Source: Trichormus variabilis 0441 (lineage in GTDB: Bacteria; Cyanobacteriota; Cyanobacteriia; Cyanobacteriales; Nostocaceae). From it: a stretch of DNA of 64,000 nt. The position numbers and the translations under genes were made by a program. Location of the stretch: the NCBI RefSeq assembly GCF_009856605.1, contig NZ_CP047242.1:928001-992000 (forward strand), in the 5' to 3' direction. Below, in pieces: positions 27,737 through 39,075 of this stretch. The notes below the pieces were generated by a model. It worked only from the letters and a program-made list of their open reading frames with translations. It searched no databases and had not been told where the DNA came from. How positions within the stretch are numbered: the first letter of the stretch is position 1; every line of letters starts with the position of its first letter.

Positions 27737-27788
27737 AAAAGTAAAAAGGTAAAAGATTTTTTCTTTTGACTTTTGCCTTTTTACTTTT
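27737..27788. terminator. Bidirectional terminator-like inverted repeat
   Basis: A 19-bp A/T-rich stem (27737-27755 with 27770-27788, one G-T pair) lies between convergent genes. A- and T-runs flank it on both strands. It is likely to end transcription of the barrel protein gene and of the ABC binding protein gene. Confidence 0.6.
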
Positions 27789-27839
27789 ACCTTGGATTGT
27801 TGACTGGGATTAATGTCCTCCCATTCCCGCCTCTTTCAA

Positions 27840-29165
27840 CTACTTAGGAGTAACTTTGTCAATGGTCTTAATCTTGCCATCGTCACCTACTGTCCAAACA
27901 TCATAGACACCGATAACATCACCATTCGCATCAATATCAACGTTACCACTAGCTCCTTGATAGTTGATATCTTTGCCTTCCTTGAGTAACTTCAGCCCTT
28001 CACAGACATCGGTAACTTCTACACCAGGCGCACTAGATACTTCACGAATTTTACCAGCAACACCCACACCAGTATTTTCCTTGGCGGCTTGGGCTGCCAA
28101 CACTAACAATGCCGTTGCATCCCAAGCTTGGGGTGCGAATTCTCCTGGCGCACTGCCTTTTTTCGATTGCCAAAGCTTTGTTAAGGCTTCTAATCCTTTA
28201 CCATCGGAACCAGGAACTGTGCCAATGATGCCAGAGGCGATAAATTTACCATCAGCAGTTTTACCAACTTGAGCCGGAAATTCATCGGATTTCATGCCAT
28301 CTGTCAGCATGATTTGTACACCTTGAGCCACACCTTGCTGATAGGCTGATTTCAGTAGTAAGCTACCTGTTTCTACGTAGAAAACACCAAGAACTGCATC
28401 TGGCTTACCAGCAAAAGCCGCCGCCGCTTCGGTTTCAAAGGTGGTTGCTTTGGGGTCGTAACGTACAGGATTATTTTTGTTAACTACAGTCCCACCGAGT
28501 TTCTCAAAGGCTTGAACAAATGCTTTTTCAAAACCAACTCCATAGTCATTGTTAATCACAATGGTGGAAACTCGCTTAAAACCTTTCTTGTTGGCGAGTT
28601 CGGCTAAAGCTGGGCCTTGATAGCTATCAGGGGGGACTGTCCGCGCCCAAAAGCCATTAAAATCGCCTTTCTGGGCTTTTTCGGTAAATACGGGGCTAGT
28701 ACTACCAGGAGAAATTAGTAAGACTTTATTTTGGGCAGCGATGGAGACAGCAGCTGTAGAAACGCTGCTAGCAAAAGAGCCGACTACACCTGCAACCTTA
28801 TCTACAGTTGCTAGTTTAGTCATACCAGCCGCGCCTGCTTTCGGGTCTGTTTGGTCATCTACAGCCACGAGACTCACAGGCTGACCATTGACACCACCAC
28901 AGGCGTTGACTGTTTCTACTACCAAGGGAACAGCCGCAGCCATTTGTTGTCCAATAGATGCTAGGTCGCCTGTTGCTGGCAGGAGAGAACCGATTTTTAG
29001 CCCTGACCCACCACTGGCTGTGGTGGTATCTGTGGCTGGGGTACTAGTTGCGCCATTGTTAGCTGCGCCATTAGGTGTGGTATTACTTGTTTCACAAGCT
29101 GCCAAAAGAAACCCTGCGGTAAAGGTAGCTAAACCTAAACTGAGGGCAGCACTAATTCTTTGCAT
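27840..29165 (-). CDS. ABC transporter substrate-binding lipoprotein (amino-acid type)
   Basis: Periplasmic solute-binding protein of the Leu/Ile/Val-binding (peripla_BP_6) class, 441 residues. A signal sequence with lipobox L-A-A-C (Cys24) is followed by a Thr/Asn/Gly/Ala-rich linker and the two-lobed domain starting K-I-G-S-L-L-P-A-T-G-D-L. Further class motifs are D-D-Q-T-D-P and the S-P-G-S-T-S-P ligand-loop segment. No permease or ATPase genes adjoin. This fits Anabaena amino-acid transport, where components are encoded at scattered loci. It may be a neutral or branched-chain amino-acid binding protein; the exact ligand is not visible. Confidence 0.88.
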   Translation of the reverse strand: MQRISAALSLGLATFTAGFLLAACETSNTTPNGAANNGATSTPATDTTTASGGSGLKIGSLLPATGDLASIGQQMAAAVPLVVETVNACGGVNGQPVSLVAVDDQTDPKAGAAGMTKLATVDKVAGVVGSFASSVSTAAVSIAAQNKVLLISPGSTSPVFTEKAQKGDFNGFWARTVPPDSYQGPALAELANKKGFKRVSTIVINNDYGVGFEKAFVQAFEKLGGTVVNKNNPVRYDPKATTFETEAAAAFAGKPDAVLGVFYVETGSLLLKSAYQQGVAQGVQIMLTDGMKSDEFPAQVGKTADGKFIASGIIGTVPGSDGKGLEALTKLWQSKKGSAPGEFAPQAWDATALLVLAAQAAKENTGVGVAGKIREVSSAPGVEVTDVCEGLKLLKEGKDINYQGASGNVDIDANGDVIGVYDVWTVGDDGKIKTIDKVTPK

Positions 29166-29352
29166 AGATTACTTTCACTCCTCAAAGATGCGGGAGCCTA
29201 AAAGTAAGATTTAAACTAAATTTTCAGGTTAGCTTAATCTTAACAGGACTCTAAATGTTAAATGATAACATCCACCTTTAGATATAGAAGTGTTGAACCT
29301 GAATATCAGTGCTTTTTATTAACACTAAAATCCTGTTGAAAAGCTATAAAAA

Positions 29353-29444
29353 CGGAGAGGGAGGGATTCGAACCCTCGGTACGGAGTTGCCTGCCGTACA
29401 ACAGATTAGCAATCTGCCGCTTTCGACCACTCAGCCACCTCTCC
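29353..29444 (-). tRNA. tRNA-Ser(GCU)
   Basis: 92 nt on the minus strand, starting GGAGAGGTGGC. Acceptor arms GGAGAGG / CCTCTCC pair perfectly. The anticodon stem-loop is CAGATTGCTAATCTG with anticodon GCT. A long variable arm (serine type) and the T-loop GAGGGTTCGAATCCCTC follow, with discriminator G. The 3' CCA is not encoded. A T-run just after the gene may terminate transcription. It lies between the ABC binding-protein gene and crtB. Confidence 0.96.
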
Positions 29445-29502
29445 AAGGTGACAAGAATAAATACTAGCAGCTATTTTTGTTTATGTCAAATAGTTTTTGT
29501 TG

Positions 29503-29530
29503 GTAGTCAGTAGTCAGTAGTCAGTTGTTA
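29503..29530. repeat. Short tandem repeat (AGTCAGT units)
   Basis: Units TAGTCAG/TCAGTTG repeated four to five times next to the crtB 3' end, followed by further near-copies to about 29570 (GACTGTTGACTA type). Confidence 0.55.
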
Positions 29531-29575
29531 GTGGTTTTTACTGTGGACTGTTGACTACGGACTATTGACTAATGT

Positions 29576-31931
<2,356 letters not shown>

Positions 31932-32163
31932 TTAAACCTACTGTTCTTCAATATTTCTTAATGGTTTTGCCGTTCTCATTATACTTTGCAATCCGTTACA
32001 TTTGGCAGTAATTGTGCGATCGCTTCTAGAAAAAAGTTTATACAGGGGATTAGGGACTGTTAAGGGGTAGGGAGCTTTTCGGGACAAAAGAAGTAAAATA
32101 TACCCCGTAATGGTGTAGAAATGTATAGAATCTTGTAAAGATATAAAATATAGTCTTTTTAAG

Positions 32164-32883
32164 ATGCGAACATTTCCCACTTATTCCTCAATGCAGCTGT
32201 CCTTATCACCAACTCAATGTCAGCCTTTGAAGATTATCGCACTGGGGGATAGTTTAGTATACGGCTTCGGTGACCCGGAAAAGGGGGGTTGGGTGGAGCA
32301 GTTGCGGCGCTGGTGGATGTTGCCTGATAGTTCTGGTCATGTACTGTACAATTTGGGGGTCAGAGGCGATCGCACCCAGCAAGTAGCACAAAGGTTAGAG
32401 GTAGAATTTCGGCATCGTGGCGAATTGCGAAATCGTGTCCCTGACTTAATTATCCTCTCCGTTGGCGTTAACGATTCAGCGCGGTTAACCCGTTTGAATG
32501 GACGTAACTGTACGGATTTTGCTTTATTTGAATCGGAAATTGCTTCCTTACTCGACCAAGCGCAGCAGCTTTGTCCTGTGCTGTTTGTGGGGATGGTGCC
32601 GGTAGATGAAGCCAAAATGCCTTTTTTAAATTGCTTTTATTTTAATCATGCCGATCAATACCGCTACAAAGAAGCAACTCGCATTGCTTGTAATCAACGG
32701 CAAATTCCCTATTTAGATATTTTTGACCAATGGATGGCACGGGGTGACACTTGGCGCAATAAACGTTTAACTGAAGATGGTCTCCATCCCAATACCCTGG
32801 GTTATCAATCCTTATTGGAAGATGTGATTCATTGGGAACCCTTAGCTGGTTATCATACCCGACCGGACTATCAGCTAAAGTGA
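32164..32883 (+). CDS. SGNH/GDSL-family hydrolase
   Basis: Esterase or lipase-like enzyme of 239 residues. Block I is A-L-G-D-S-L-V-Y-G-F-G (catalytic Ser), followed by L-G-V-R-G-D-R-T (block II), S-V-G-V-N-D-S (block III) and D-G-L-H-P-N (block V, catalytic Asp and His). No signal peptide, so cytoplasmic. An ATG at 32194 is an alternative start. Substrate unknown; relatives act on acyl or acetyl esters. The next gene is a polysaccharide deacetylase in the same direction, so both may act on envelope or glycan esters or amides (inference). Confidence 0.85.
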   Translation: MRTFPTYSSMQLSLSPTQCQPLKIIALGDSLVYGFGDPEKGGWVEQLRRWWMLPDSSGHVLYNLGVRGDRTQQVAQRLEVEFRHRGELRNRVPDLIILSVGVNDSARLTRLNGRNCTDFALFESEIASLLDQAQQLCPVLFVGMVPVDEAKMPFLNCFYFNHADQYRYKEATRIACNQRQIPYLDIFDQWMARGDTWRNKRLTEDGLHPNTLGYQSLLEDVIHWEPLAGYHTRPDYQLK

Positions 32884-32966
32884 TGGGACTGGCAAAATAA
32901 CTAGTGTCAATTTTCTCCAGATAAAAAATATTCGCCTATCATAGGGTGAGTTTTGGGAATCTTGAC

Positions 32967-33800
32967 ATGACCAACAACCACCTGAAAACAGAAAAATCTC
33001 TTGGCGTGATGGCGATCGCCACTTTTTTGGTAACTGGTGCTATTACAGTGGTTACTCTCTTAGCCTTCCGCAAAAACCAACCTCTAATAGTCACCCAAGA
33101 TTTACCCGTTCCTCCCAATCAAACCCAATCGCCGCCACCACCTAAATTAGACAAGCTGACCTTTACTGTACCGATTCAATATCAAGGGAAAACAGTTTAT
33201 CGGGTACAAACCAATAGTAACGAGAAAGTGATTTCTCTTACCTTTGATGATGGGCCGTGGCAAAAAACCACGCCAGAAATTTTGGAGATTCTCAAACAAA
33301 ATCAAATTAAAGCGACATTCTTTTGGGTAGGACAAGCTATACAAGCAAATCCAGACATAGCTAAACGAGTTGTAGCTGAAGGTCACGCTATTGGTAATCA
33401 TACTTGGCATCATTGGTATAGACGCATGAATGAGGACACAGCCAAGAGCGAAATTGAACGCACATCTGACCTAATCTACAAAACTACCGGGGTAAAAACT
33501 CATTTATTCCGTCCCCCTGGAGGAGTTTTAAACAATGGATTAGCCGCTTATGCTAAAAGTCAGAAAAATGCTGTGGTCATGTGGTCTTTGACTTCAGCCG
33601 ACACAGACCCCCGCGCTAAACCTGAAGTATTTGTGAAAAACGTTGTCAAAGGCGCAAAACCTGGTTACATAGTTTTGATGCACGATGGTGGAGGCGATCG
33701 TCAAAGAACAGTAAAAGCCCTACCACAGATTATTAGTGGACTGAAACAGCAAGGTTATAAATTTGTGACAGTTCCCGAATTATTAGAAATGAAGCCGTAG
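32967..33800 (+). CDS. Polysaccharide deacetylase (NodB domain), membrane-anchored
   Basis: 277 residues from the ATG at 32967. A transmembrane or signal helix (about 14-34) is followed by a Pro-rich linker and a NodB homology domain (about 85-270). Catalytic motifs: L-T-F-D-D-G-P-W (metal Asp), G-N-H-T-W-H-H (metal His pair), F-R-P-P-G-G and M-H-D-G-G-G. Predicted to remove N-acetyl groups from peptidoglycan, exopolysaccharide or chitin-like sugar in the periplasm. The upstream GTG at 32946 would add seven residues. Confidence 0.9.
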   Translation: MTNNHLKTEKSLGVMAIATFLVTGAITVVTLLAFRKNQPLIVTQDLPVPPNQTQSPPPPKLDKLTFTVPIQYQGKTVYRVQTNSNEKVISLTFDDGPWQKTTPEILEILKQNQIKATFFWVGQAIQANPDIAKRVVAEGHAIGNHTWHHWYRRMNEDTAKSEIERTSDLIYKTTGVKTHLFRPPGGVLNNGLAAYAKSQKNAVVMWSLTSADTDPRAKPEVFVKNVVKGAKPGYIVLMHDGGGDRQRTVKALPQIISGLKQQGYKFVTVPELLEMKP

Positions 33801-33885
33801 TAAAGTTGTGCATAAAATTCATTATTACTAATTAGTAAGTAGACGAGAAAAATTCAACTTATATGAATAAAATATAAATTATCTC

Positions 33886-33965
33886 TAGGGTAGGTGTGTC
33901 ATGCCAAAAGTTGAAGCACCTTGGATTATGCACGGTGCGTTGCGCGACAACACAACCTACCCTTA
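33886..33965. repeat. Inverted-repeat element, GGGTAGGT family
   Basis: The ends AGGGTAGGTGTGTC (33887-33900) and the near-complement in 33946-33964 enclose about 45 bp with GCACGGTGCGTTGCGCG. About 80 bp, no open frame. Looks like a small MITE. Confidence 0.55.
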
Positions 33966-34035
33966 ATTTAACTTGTCTTTACATAGTTATATATATTCGC
34001 GCCTACCTACTAGGAAATTAGCACTCATTACTCCT

Positions 34036-34470
34036 ATGACTCCAACTTTATTTGGTCGTTGGCAAACTAGACTTTTATTACTTGCTACCGTCGGTGTATT
34101 AGTATCCTTGCCTTTTGCAATGGGTTTAATTGGGCCCGGTGCTAATTCTGTTTATTTTTGGATACTAGCTTATGTCGCTATGTTTGGTTTAGGGTGGGAT
34201 GTACTTTATGACTATCTACAAAAGTTCCGTTGGGATAGGGATTGGCCTGCTGCTTATCAATTCATGGCTGGGATTTGGGAATTAATATTTGTGTTTTGTG
34301 GAGCTAAACTTTTTGGCTTTTTACCATTACCTATTCCTAAAGAAGAACTGCCACCAGATACTTTTTTAATGCACTACAGCGTAGTTTGGTTAGCAGTTTT
34401 TATTGCGTCCCAAAGCATTATGCGAATTATATTTCCTCGTTGGCGTTTTCGCGGCGGACAATGGCTTTAA
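34036..34470 (+). CDS. Conserved cyanobacterial integral membrane protein
   Basis: I do not recognise the family. From the ATG at 34036 it has 144 residues with three to four transmembrane segments (about 9-30, 36-55, 75-95 and 112-130). A conserved-looking aromatic loop Y-L-Q-K-F-R-W-D-R-D-W-P lies between helices. An in-frame TTG at 33973 would add 21 residues. No signal peptide beyond the first helix. Function unknown. Confidence 0.7.
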   Translation: MTPTLFGRWQTRLLLLATVGVLVSLPFAMGLIGPGANSVYFWILAYVAMFGLGWDVLYDYLQKFRWDRDWPAAYQFMAGIWELIFVFCGAKLFGFLPLPIPKEELPPDTFLMHYSVVWLAVFIASQSIMRIIFPRWRFRGGQWL

Positions 34471-34527
34471 AAATTCAAAAATTAAACAAATGATCAGTAG
34501 AGTCGGCAATGCCCATCAAGAAGATAT

Positions 34528-34552
34528 ACGGTGGGCATTGCCCACCCTACAA
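34528..34552. repeat. Palindromic repeat GGTGGGCATTGCCCACC
   Basis: Perfect palindrome apart from the central base, followed by CTAC. Related copies lie at about 58399-58450 and 62548-62571, which marks it as a dispersed repeat. It lies 3' of two convergent genes. Confidence 0.65.
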
Positions 34553-34571
34553 TTTAGACAAGTTGATTACT

Positions 34572-34820
34572 TTACAGTGATTTATGGCGATGAATACTAA
34601 TATATTGTCCATGAATATTAACAAAGTATGGTACTAGATAAGTTATGCCGGCAGAAATCCAGCGATCGCGCCCCATATTTCCTTGCAATAAAGCGCTACC
34701 ATGATTGATAATAAATAAAATGGAGCCAACAACAACCGCAACCTTCAACGCAGTTGGTACAAACTTCGGCTCAATCAGGCTGGCAAAATATCCTTTCAAA
34801 AAACTAATCTTTTTCGCCAT
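34572..34820 (-). CDS. nrtS: NrtS-like nitrate/nitrite transporter subunit
   Basis: 82-residue membrane protein with two helices (about 25-42 and 55-72). The pattern A-L-K-V-A-x-V-V-G-S-I-L-x-x-I-N-H-G, then L-L-x-G, then I-T-Y-L-V-P-Y, matches my memory of NrtS proteins. Those are a small bispecific nitrate/nitrite transporter known from marine Synechococcus, where two paralogues work together. Only one copy is found here and no nitrate assimilation gene adjoins, so transport is an inference. A Lys-rich N-terminus (residues 3-18) is present. Convergent with the membrane protein gene upstream. Confidence 0.68.
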   Translation of the reverse strand: MAKKISFLKGYFASLIEPKFVPTALKVAVVVGSILFIINHGSALLQGNMGRDRWISAGITYLVPYFVNIHGQYISIHRHKSL

Positions 34821-34917
34821 ATAGCAGCAGTCCTAATTACCTACTCCCTACTTCCAGCCCAAGTGACTATCTTAGACTGCAACTTGGTAGAAAAACTCTA
34901 GATTACTCAATTATTTT

Positions 34918-35373
34918 ATGTCACATTTAAATATTGCCAACTTAGGCGAAGACTTTGTAGCCCAATGGTTACAATCTACGGGTTGGATGATTTTAAATCG
35001 CCAATTTTCCTGCCGTTGGGGCGAAATTGATATCATTGCCCAGCATACAAGAAATAATCAAGAATCCATACTAGCATTTGTCGAAGTTAAAACTCGTAGT
35101 CCAGGTAATTGGGATGATGGGGGACGAGGTGCAATTACGCTGAAAAAGCAAGCAAAAATTGAGCGGACTGCAAGAATATTTTTAGCCAAATATCCTGATA
35201 AAGCTGAATATATCTGTCGCTTTGATGTAGCGATTGTTTCTTATCAGATAATTTCCAAACAGGATCATGAGTTATCCATAACTCAGGAATCTGTCACTAG
35301 TTCTTCAGTGGGAGAATATAAATTTCAGTTACAAGAATATATTCCCGCAGCTTTTGAATGTCTAATTGATTAA
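34918..35373 (+). CDS. YraN/UPF0102 endonuclease-like protein
   Basis: 151 residues with a restriction-endonuclease-like fold. The N-terminal L-G-E-D-F-V-A-Q-W-L and the catalytic pattern G-E-I-D-I-I-A followed by F-V-E-V-K-T-R (about residues 31-60) fit the PD-(D/E)xK nuclease core of UPF0102. The C-terminal 40 residues form a longer tail than usual. Role unknown; homologues are linked with DNA processing or uptake. ATG start at 34918; divergent from the NrtS-like gene by 97 bp. Confidence 0.85.
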   Translation: MSHLNIANLGEDFVAQWLQSTGWMILNRQFSCRWGEIDIIAQHTRNNQESILAFVEVKTRSPGNWDDGGRGAITLKKQAKIERTARIFLAKYPDKAEYICRFDVAIVSYQIISKQDHELSITQESVTSSSVGEYKFQLQEYIPAAFECLID

Positions 35374-35413
35374 GGGAACGCCAAAAAATAAATTATCCGA
35401 AATTGATGGTTTG

Positions 35414-35478
35414 GTAGGGTGCGTCAGTATGAATACTTTCTAAGTATAGTTACATTCTATCGCACTGACACACCCTAC
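35414..35478. repeat. Inverted-repeat element, GTAGGGTGCGTCAGT family
   Basis: GTAGGGTGCGTCAGT (35414-35428) and its near-complement (about 35460-35478) enclose 30 bp. 65 bp in total, no coding capacity. Probably a MITE or a hairpin repeat. Confidence 0.6.
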
Positions 35479-35658
35479 ATTTTGGATATTTTTTTATCTG
35501 GAATTCCCTAATATTGTTGGTGATTTTAATAATTATTTTGATATTTGCTGCCAGAAAATGAATTTTTTCATGACATTGGTAACTGGTTGTGAATGATATT
35601 TTGCTACCACCAATTACCAATTACCAATGAGCAAATACACAGTTTATGACCATCGATT

Positions 35659-36051
35659 TTACGCGAGTGTTTCTGGACAGTAACCCAGCCCTCTAACAAA
35701 CTGTTGACGGAAAGCTTCTATTTCTTCCCTCTCTGGGCTACCATGTGAAACGATCGCAACTTGATAGCGGCGCATAACATCTACAGGACATTGTCCCGCT
35801 TCTAAGCTCCACAGTGCCATTTGCACACGCATAGGAGGCTCATAGCTAATTCCCAGTTCATTTAGGAAGGCTCGAAAATCACCATCTTCTTGGGACGAGA
35901 CGGGATTTTTAAGTTTGATCCTAACCACCCAACCATCTATTTGATGAATCACGGTAACGAACGAAACGGGTAACTGGGGTCTACCGTGTAGATATTGAAC
36001 GACCCTCAGAGTTAAACTGGCATTTGCCAGATAGTATAGGTATTCCATCAT
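35659..36051 (-). CDS. Conserved hypothetical protein
   Basis: Not recognised. From the double-ATG at 36048/36051 the product has about 130 residues and is mixed alpha/beta. It begins with a helical segment, then three short beta-like strands (V-S-F-V-T-V, W-V-V-R-I-K-L) and a C-terminal helix with E-R-E-E-I-E-A-F-R-Q-Q-F. An upstream in-frame extension to 36153 crosses a hairpin repeat (about 36123-36142) and is probably not translated. No signal peptide or transmembrane segment. No informative neighbour; queA is divergent. Confidence 0.6.
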   Translation of the reverse strand: MMEYLYYLANASLTLRVVQYLHGRPQLPVSFVTVIHQIDGWVVRIKLKNPVSSQEDGDFRAFLNELGISYEPPMRVQMALWSLEAGQCPVDVMRRYQVAIVSHGSPEREEIEAFRQQFVRGLGYCPETLA

Positions 36052-36122
36052 GGTGTTTGGGATCAAATCCAATCTTATATCTCTATCTTCCTCAATTGAT
36101 TGGTATCCCGGTAGGGTAAATG

Positions 36123-36142
36123 CCCCCGTCTTTGCATGGGGG
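36123..36142. repeat. Hairpin CCCCC-N10-GGGGG
   Basis: CCCCC (36123-36127) can pair with GGGGG (36138-36142) around a loop with GTCTTTGCAT. It lies in the spacer upstream of queA and of the hypothetical gene. The simple GC stem is often seen in IS200/IS605-type ends, but no transposase is here. Confidence 0.4.
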
Positions 36143-36270
36143 AGTTTACCCATTTATTATCAAATTGCTTAAGTGTTACGTCATAATGTCAATCTTATAA
36201 TTTAGGTCTAAAATTGACTACTTTTGTCAAAAAAATGTAAACAAACTTATTCCAAGCATCGGGAATTTCA

Positions 36271-37497
36271 ATGAAGAAACAGATATTACAATTAAACCTT
36301 GAACAAACTTCTAGTGCAGCAGCAGAGGATACAAATTTAGATTGTTCGTTGGCTGGGTATGATTACGTACTACCGCCAGAAAGAATTGCCCAAAATCCAG
36401 CAGTTCCCAGAGACAGTTCTCGTCTACTAGTCGTCAATTCTCAAACAACAGGTAAAGAAACACCACCTCTACATCAAATTTTTCGTGATTTACCGGATAT
36501 TTTGCGTCCTGGTGATTTATTAATCATGAATAATACGAAGGTCATCCCCGCAAGATTATACGGGCGTAAAAGTTCTGGTGCAGAAGTAGAAATTTTATTG
36601 CTAGAAGAGCGCAAGTTTAACTGTTGGTTGGCTCTAGTTAAACCAGGAAAACGCTTTAAAAAAGGCACGCAGATTATTTTTGAAGGACTAGGTATCAGGA
36701 ATCTGGGAATAAAAAATAGTCCCCATTACCCCTTATCCCCAGAGGGGTTCCCACCTTCCCCAGTCCCCAATCCCCACCAGCTAACCGCTACTGTTTTAGA
36801 AACCGACAAAGCCACAGGAGGGCGTTTATTACAGTTTGATTTACCAGAGGGGGAATCTTTGGTGCAACTTTTAGATAAATTCGGGGAAATACCCCTACCA
36901 CCTTACATCACTGCATCCCAAGCGGCAGATGAACAGTATCAAACTGTGTATGCTGAGCAACCAGGAGCGATCGCAGCGCCTACTGCTGGGTTACACTTTA
37001 CTCCAGAGTTGCTAGAGAAGTTACGCGATCGCAATATCAATCAAGCTTTTATTACCCTCCACGTTGGTGTGGGAACCTTTCGCCCTGTGGAAGTGGAAGA
37101 TGTAGCTACTCATCAAATGCACGAGGAATGGATTGAAATCCCCGCCGCCACAGTGGCACAAATCAAAGCGACCAAAGCAGCTGGCGGTCGAATTATTGCT
37201 GTAGGAACTACAGTAGTGCGCGCCTTAGAAGGAGCAGCCGCATCTGGCGATTTACAAGAATTTTGTGGGAAAACCAACTTGTTTATATATCCTGGCTATA
37301 AATGGCAAGTTGTAGAGGGTTTAATTACCAATTTTCACCTACCACGCTCTAGCTTATTAATGCTCGTCAGTGCGCTGATTGGTAGAGAACGGTTGTTAAA
37401 TATATACCAAGAAGCGATCGCCTCTCAATATCGTTTCTACTCTTTTGGCGATGCCATGTTGATTCTACCGGAAGCTAGAGGAGTCAACAGTCATTAG
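36271..37497 (+). CDS. queA: S-adenosylmethionine:tRNA ribosyltransferase-isomerase
   Basis: Builds epoxyqueuosine at the wobble position of tRNAs with GUN anticodons, using the ribosyl part of SAM. Length 408 residues, longer than the usual 340-370. Motifs: [17 protein letters not shown], the A-P-T-A-G-L-H-F-T signature and [10 protein letters not shown]. An N-terminal extension of about 25 residues precedes the core. An in-frame insertion (about residues 141-170), rich in Pro and resembling intergenic C-rich repeats, splits the usual K-x-G-T ... L-T-A-T-V-L-E segment. Confidence 0.95.
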   Translation: MKKQILQLNLEQTSSAAAEDTNLDCSLAGYDYVLPPERIAQNPAVPRDSSRLLVVNSQTTGKETPPLHQIFRDLPDILRPGDLLIMNNTKVIPARLYGRKSSGAEVEILLLEERKFNCWLALVKPGKRFKKGTQIIFEGLGIRNLGIKNSPHYPLSPEGFPPSPVPNPHQLTATVLETDKATGGRLLQFDLPEGESLVQLLDKFGEIPLPPYITASQAADEQYQTVYAEQPGAIAAPTAGLHFTPELLEKLRDRNINQAFITLHVGVGTFRPVEVEDVATHQMHEEWIEIPAATVAQIKATKAAGGRIIAVGTTVVRALEGAAASGDLQEFCGKTNLFIYPGYKWQVVEGLITNFHLPRSSLLMLVSALIGRERLLNIYQEAIASQYRFYSFGDAMLILPEARGVNSH

Positions 37498-37605
37498 TTT
37501 TTATTGCTGTCTCCAAAATTTTTTAATTTTGAACTTTTAATTTTTCATGTTGTAGTGGGTACTCTTACTTGTAAGGATCTTAACCATAAGTACAGAGATA
37601 CCACT

Positions 37606-38763
37606 ATGTATAAACAACAGCAAATTAAACAGTGGTTTTGCGGTTTATCGTCAATCACCTGTCCGCATATTTCGGATTGGCAAAAGCCGCATTTGGGTGT
37701 TCTCTGCGCTGCATCAGCTTTTTTGGTGTTGGCTGCACCGATGGTGAATTTACCAGGAAGCAAGTTGTTGGCACAAACTCCCATCTCGCGGGATTTGGAA
37801 ACAGCTAGTCTTTACCAACAGGGCGTTACACGCTACAACCGTAGCGACTGGCAAGGTGCAGAAAACGCTTTTCGCCAAGCGTTGCAGCGAGAACCCAATT
37901 TAGCAATGGCTAGAGCTTATCTAGGAAATATTTACCTGATGCAAAACCGTCTAGATGTGGCGGTTCAGGAATATGGGGAAGCGATTAGACTTAACCCAAA
38001 TTTGGGAGAAACTTATTACAACCTGGGTTTAGCATTGCAACAACAGGGAAAAAAAGAGGGTGCTATTACAGCTTATCGCCAAGCTTTAGTGATAGACCCA
38101 AGAAGGGTGGAGGCTTATTATAACTTGGGTTTGGTATTATACGAACAAGGATTATTGCAGGAAGCGATCGCGGCTTACCAAGATGCAATTAATCTTGAAC
38201 CCAGTAAAGTCAATGCTCATCATAATTTAGCGATCGCCCTGCAACAAACAGGTAAAATGGAAGAGGCGATCGTCGCCTATAGAGAAGTTTTGAAGTTAGA
38301 TCCTCAAAATGCGGCAGCTTACAGTAATTTAGGCAGCCTGATGGCGATGCAAGGACGACCAGAGGAAGCCATAGCCGCTTATACCCAAGCTGTTCGCCAA
38401 GACCCCAAAAATGCCCTAGCTTACTATAACTTGGGAATAACTTTATATAACCAGGGCGACCTGCAAAAAGCTAGTAACGCCTTCAAACGCGCTCAGGAAG
38501 AATACAGCCAACAAGGGAACCTGGAGCAAACAGAGAAGACCGAGCAGTTAATGCAGCAAGTTGCTCAGAAAATCGAGGAGCAAAAGCTGCAACAAAGACA
38601 AGCATCCACACCCAAGCCGACAGACAACGCTACAAACAACCTCTTAGAAAAACTAACTCAACTAACAGCACCAAAAGAACAACCAGCTAATTCTGGTGCA
38701 GTAACTGTCTCGGATGAACAAAAGCAGTTTCCACCAATATTTCCTAATACCAATTCTCGATAA
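37606..38763 (+). CDS. Secreted TPR-repeat protein
   Basis: 385 residues from the ATG at 37606; the upstream frame begins at a TTG and adds 34 unlikely residues. A long signal-like N-terminus (hydrophobic about 30-45, then A-Q-T) is followed by seven tetratricopeptide repeats (about residues 60-300), with A-x-x-x-Y-x-x-A and N-P-N-x-x-x-Y-Y-N-L-G units, then a Gln/Thr-rich tail. TPR arrays bind other proteins. The export signal suggests a periplasmic or thylakoid-lumen scaffold, but no partner is evident. It follows queA by 108 bp. Confidence 0.85.
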   Translation: MYKQQQIKQWFCGLSSITCPHISDWQKPHLGVLCAASAFLVLAAPMVNLPGSKLLAQTPISRDLETASLYQQGVTRYNRSDWQGAENAFRQALQREPNLAMARAYLGNIYLMQNRLDVAVQEYGEAIRLNPNLGETYYNLGLALQQQGKKEGAITAYRQALVIDPRRVEAYYNLGLVLYEQGLLQEAIAAYQDAINLEPSKVNAHHNLAIALQQTGKMEEAIVAYREVLKLDPQNAAAYSNLGSLMAMQGRPEEAIAAYTQAVRQDPKNALAYYNLGITLYNQGDLQKASNAFKRAQEEYSQQGNLEQTEKTEQLMQQVAQKIEEQKLQQRQASTPKPTDNATNNLLEKLTQLTAPKEQPANSGAVTVSDEQKQFPPIFPNTNSR

Positions 38764-38881
38764 AGAAACGCTTAATTATTTTAGCACTAGCGAACTATTA
38801 CCAGAAAACCTCTGCGTGCCTTTGCGCTAACCTCCGCGCTACTCTGCGTTAAAAGGGGAAGCTGGAAACTGCATAATCTTA

Positions 38882-39039
38882 TAAAATTTTTGGCGTTGCT
38901 GATTGATGGGATGATTTCTATCTCACGCATTCGCCCTTGGCGTTCCCGAAGGGTAGGCGCAAAGGCGCAAAGAATTGACTTTCAGCTTTGTCGAGAAGTC
39001 TAAATTCATCCCGCATTTATGCAACGCCATAAAATTTTT
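38882..39039. mobile_element. MITE-like element, GGCGTTGC family
   Basis: Imperfect inverted termini (about 38882-38918 and 39003-39039) share AAATTTT-TGGCGTTGC and GATGATTT-like blocks. The middle has GCGCAAAGGCGCAAAG sequence. Related to the element at 21041-21193. No open frame. Confidence 0.6.
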
Positions 39040-39075
39040 GTATGACGGGTAATTTGCCCGTCATATTTTTTGGTT

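Noticed and set aside
27840..29165. Naming the binding protein NatB
   Set aside because: The neighbourhood resembles the Anabaena locus, but the sequence alone does not identify the ligand and my memory of locus assignments is not reliable enough.
31938..32180. 80-codon frame between crtP and the SGNH hydrolase
   Set aside because: It overlaps the SGNH start region, runs through the probable promoter region and has no recognisable domain.
34821..34917. NtcA site (GTA-N8-TAC) upstream of the NrtS-like gene
   Set aside because: I looked for the palindrome on both strands and found only partial matches with wrong spacing.
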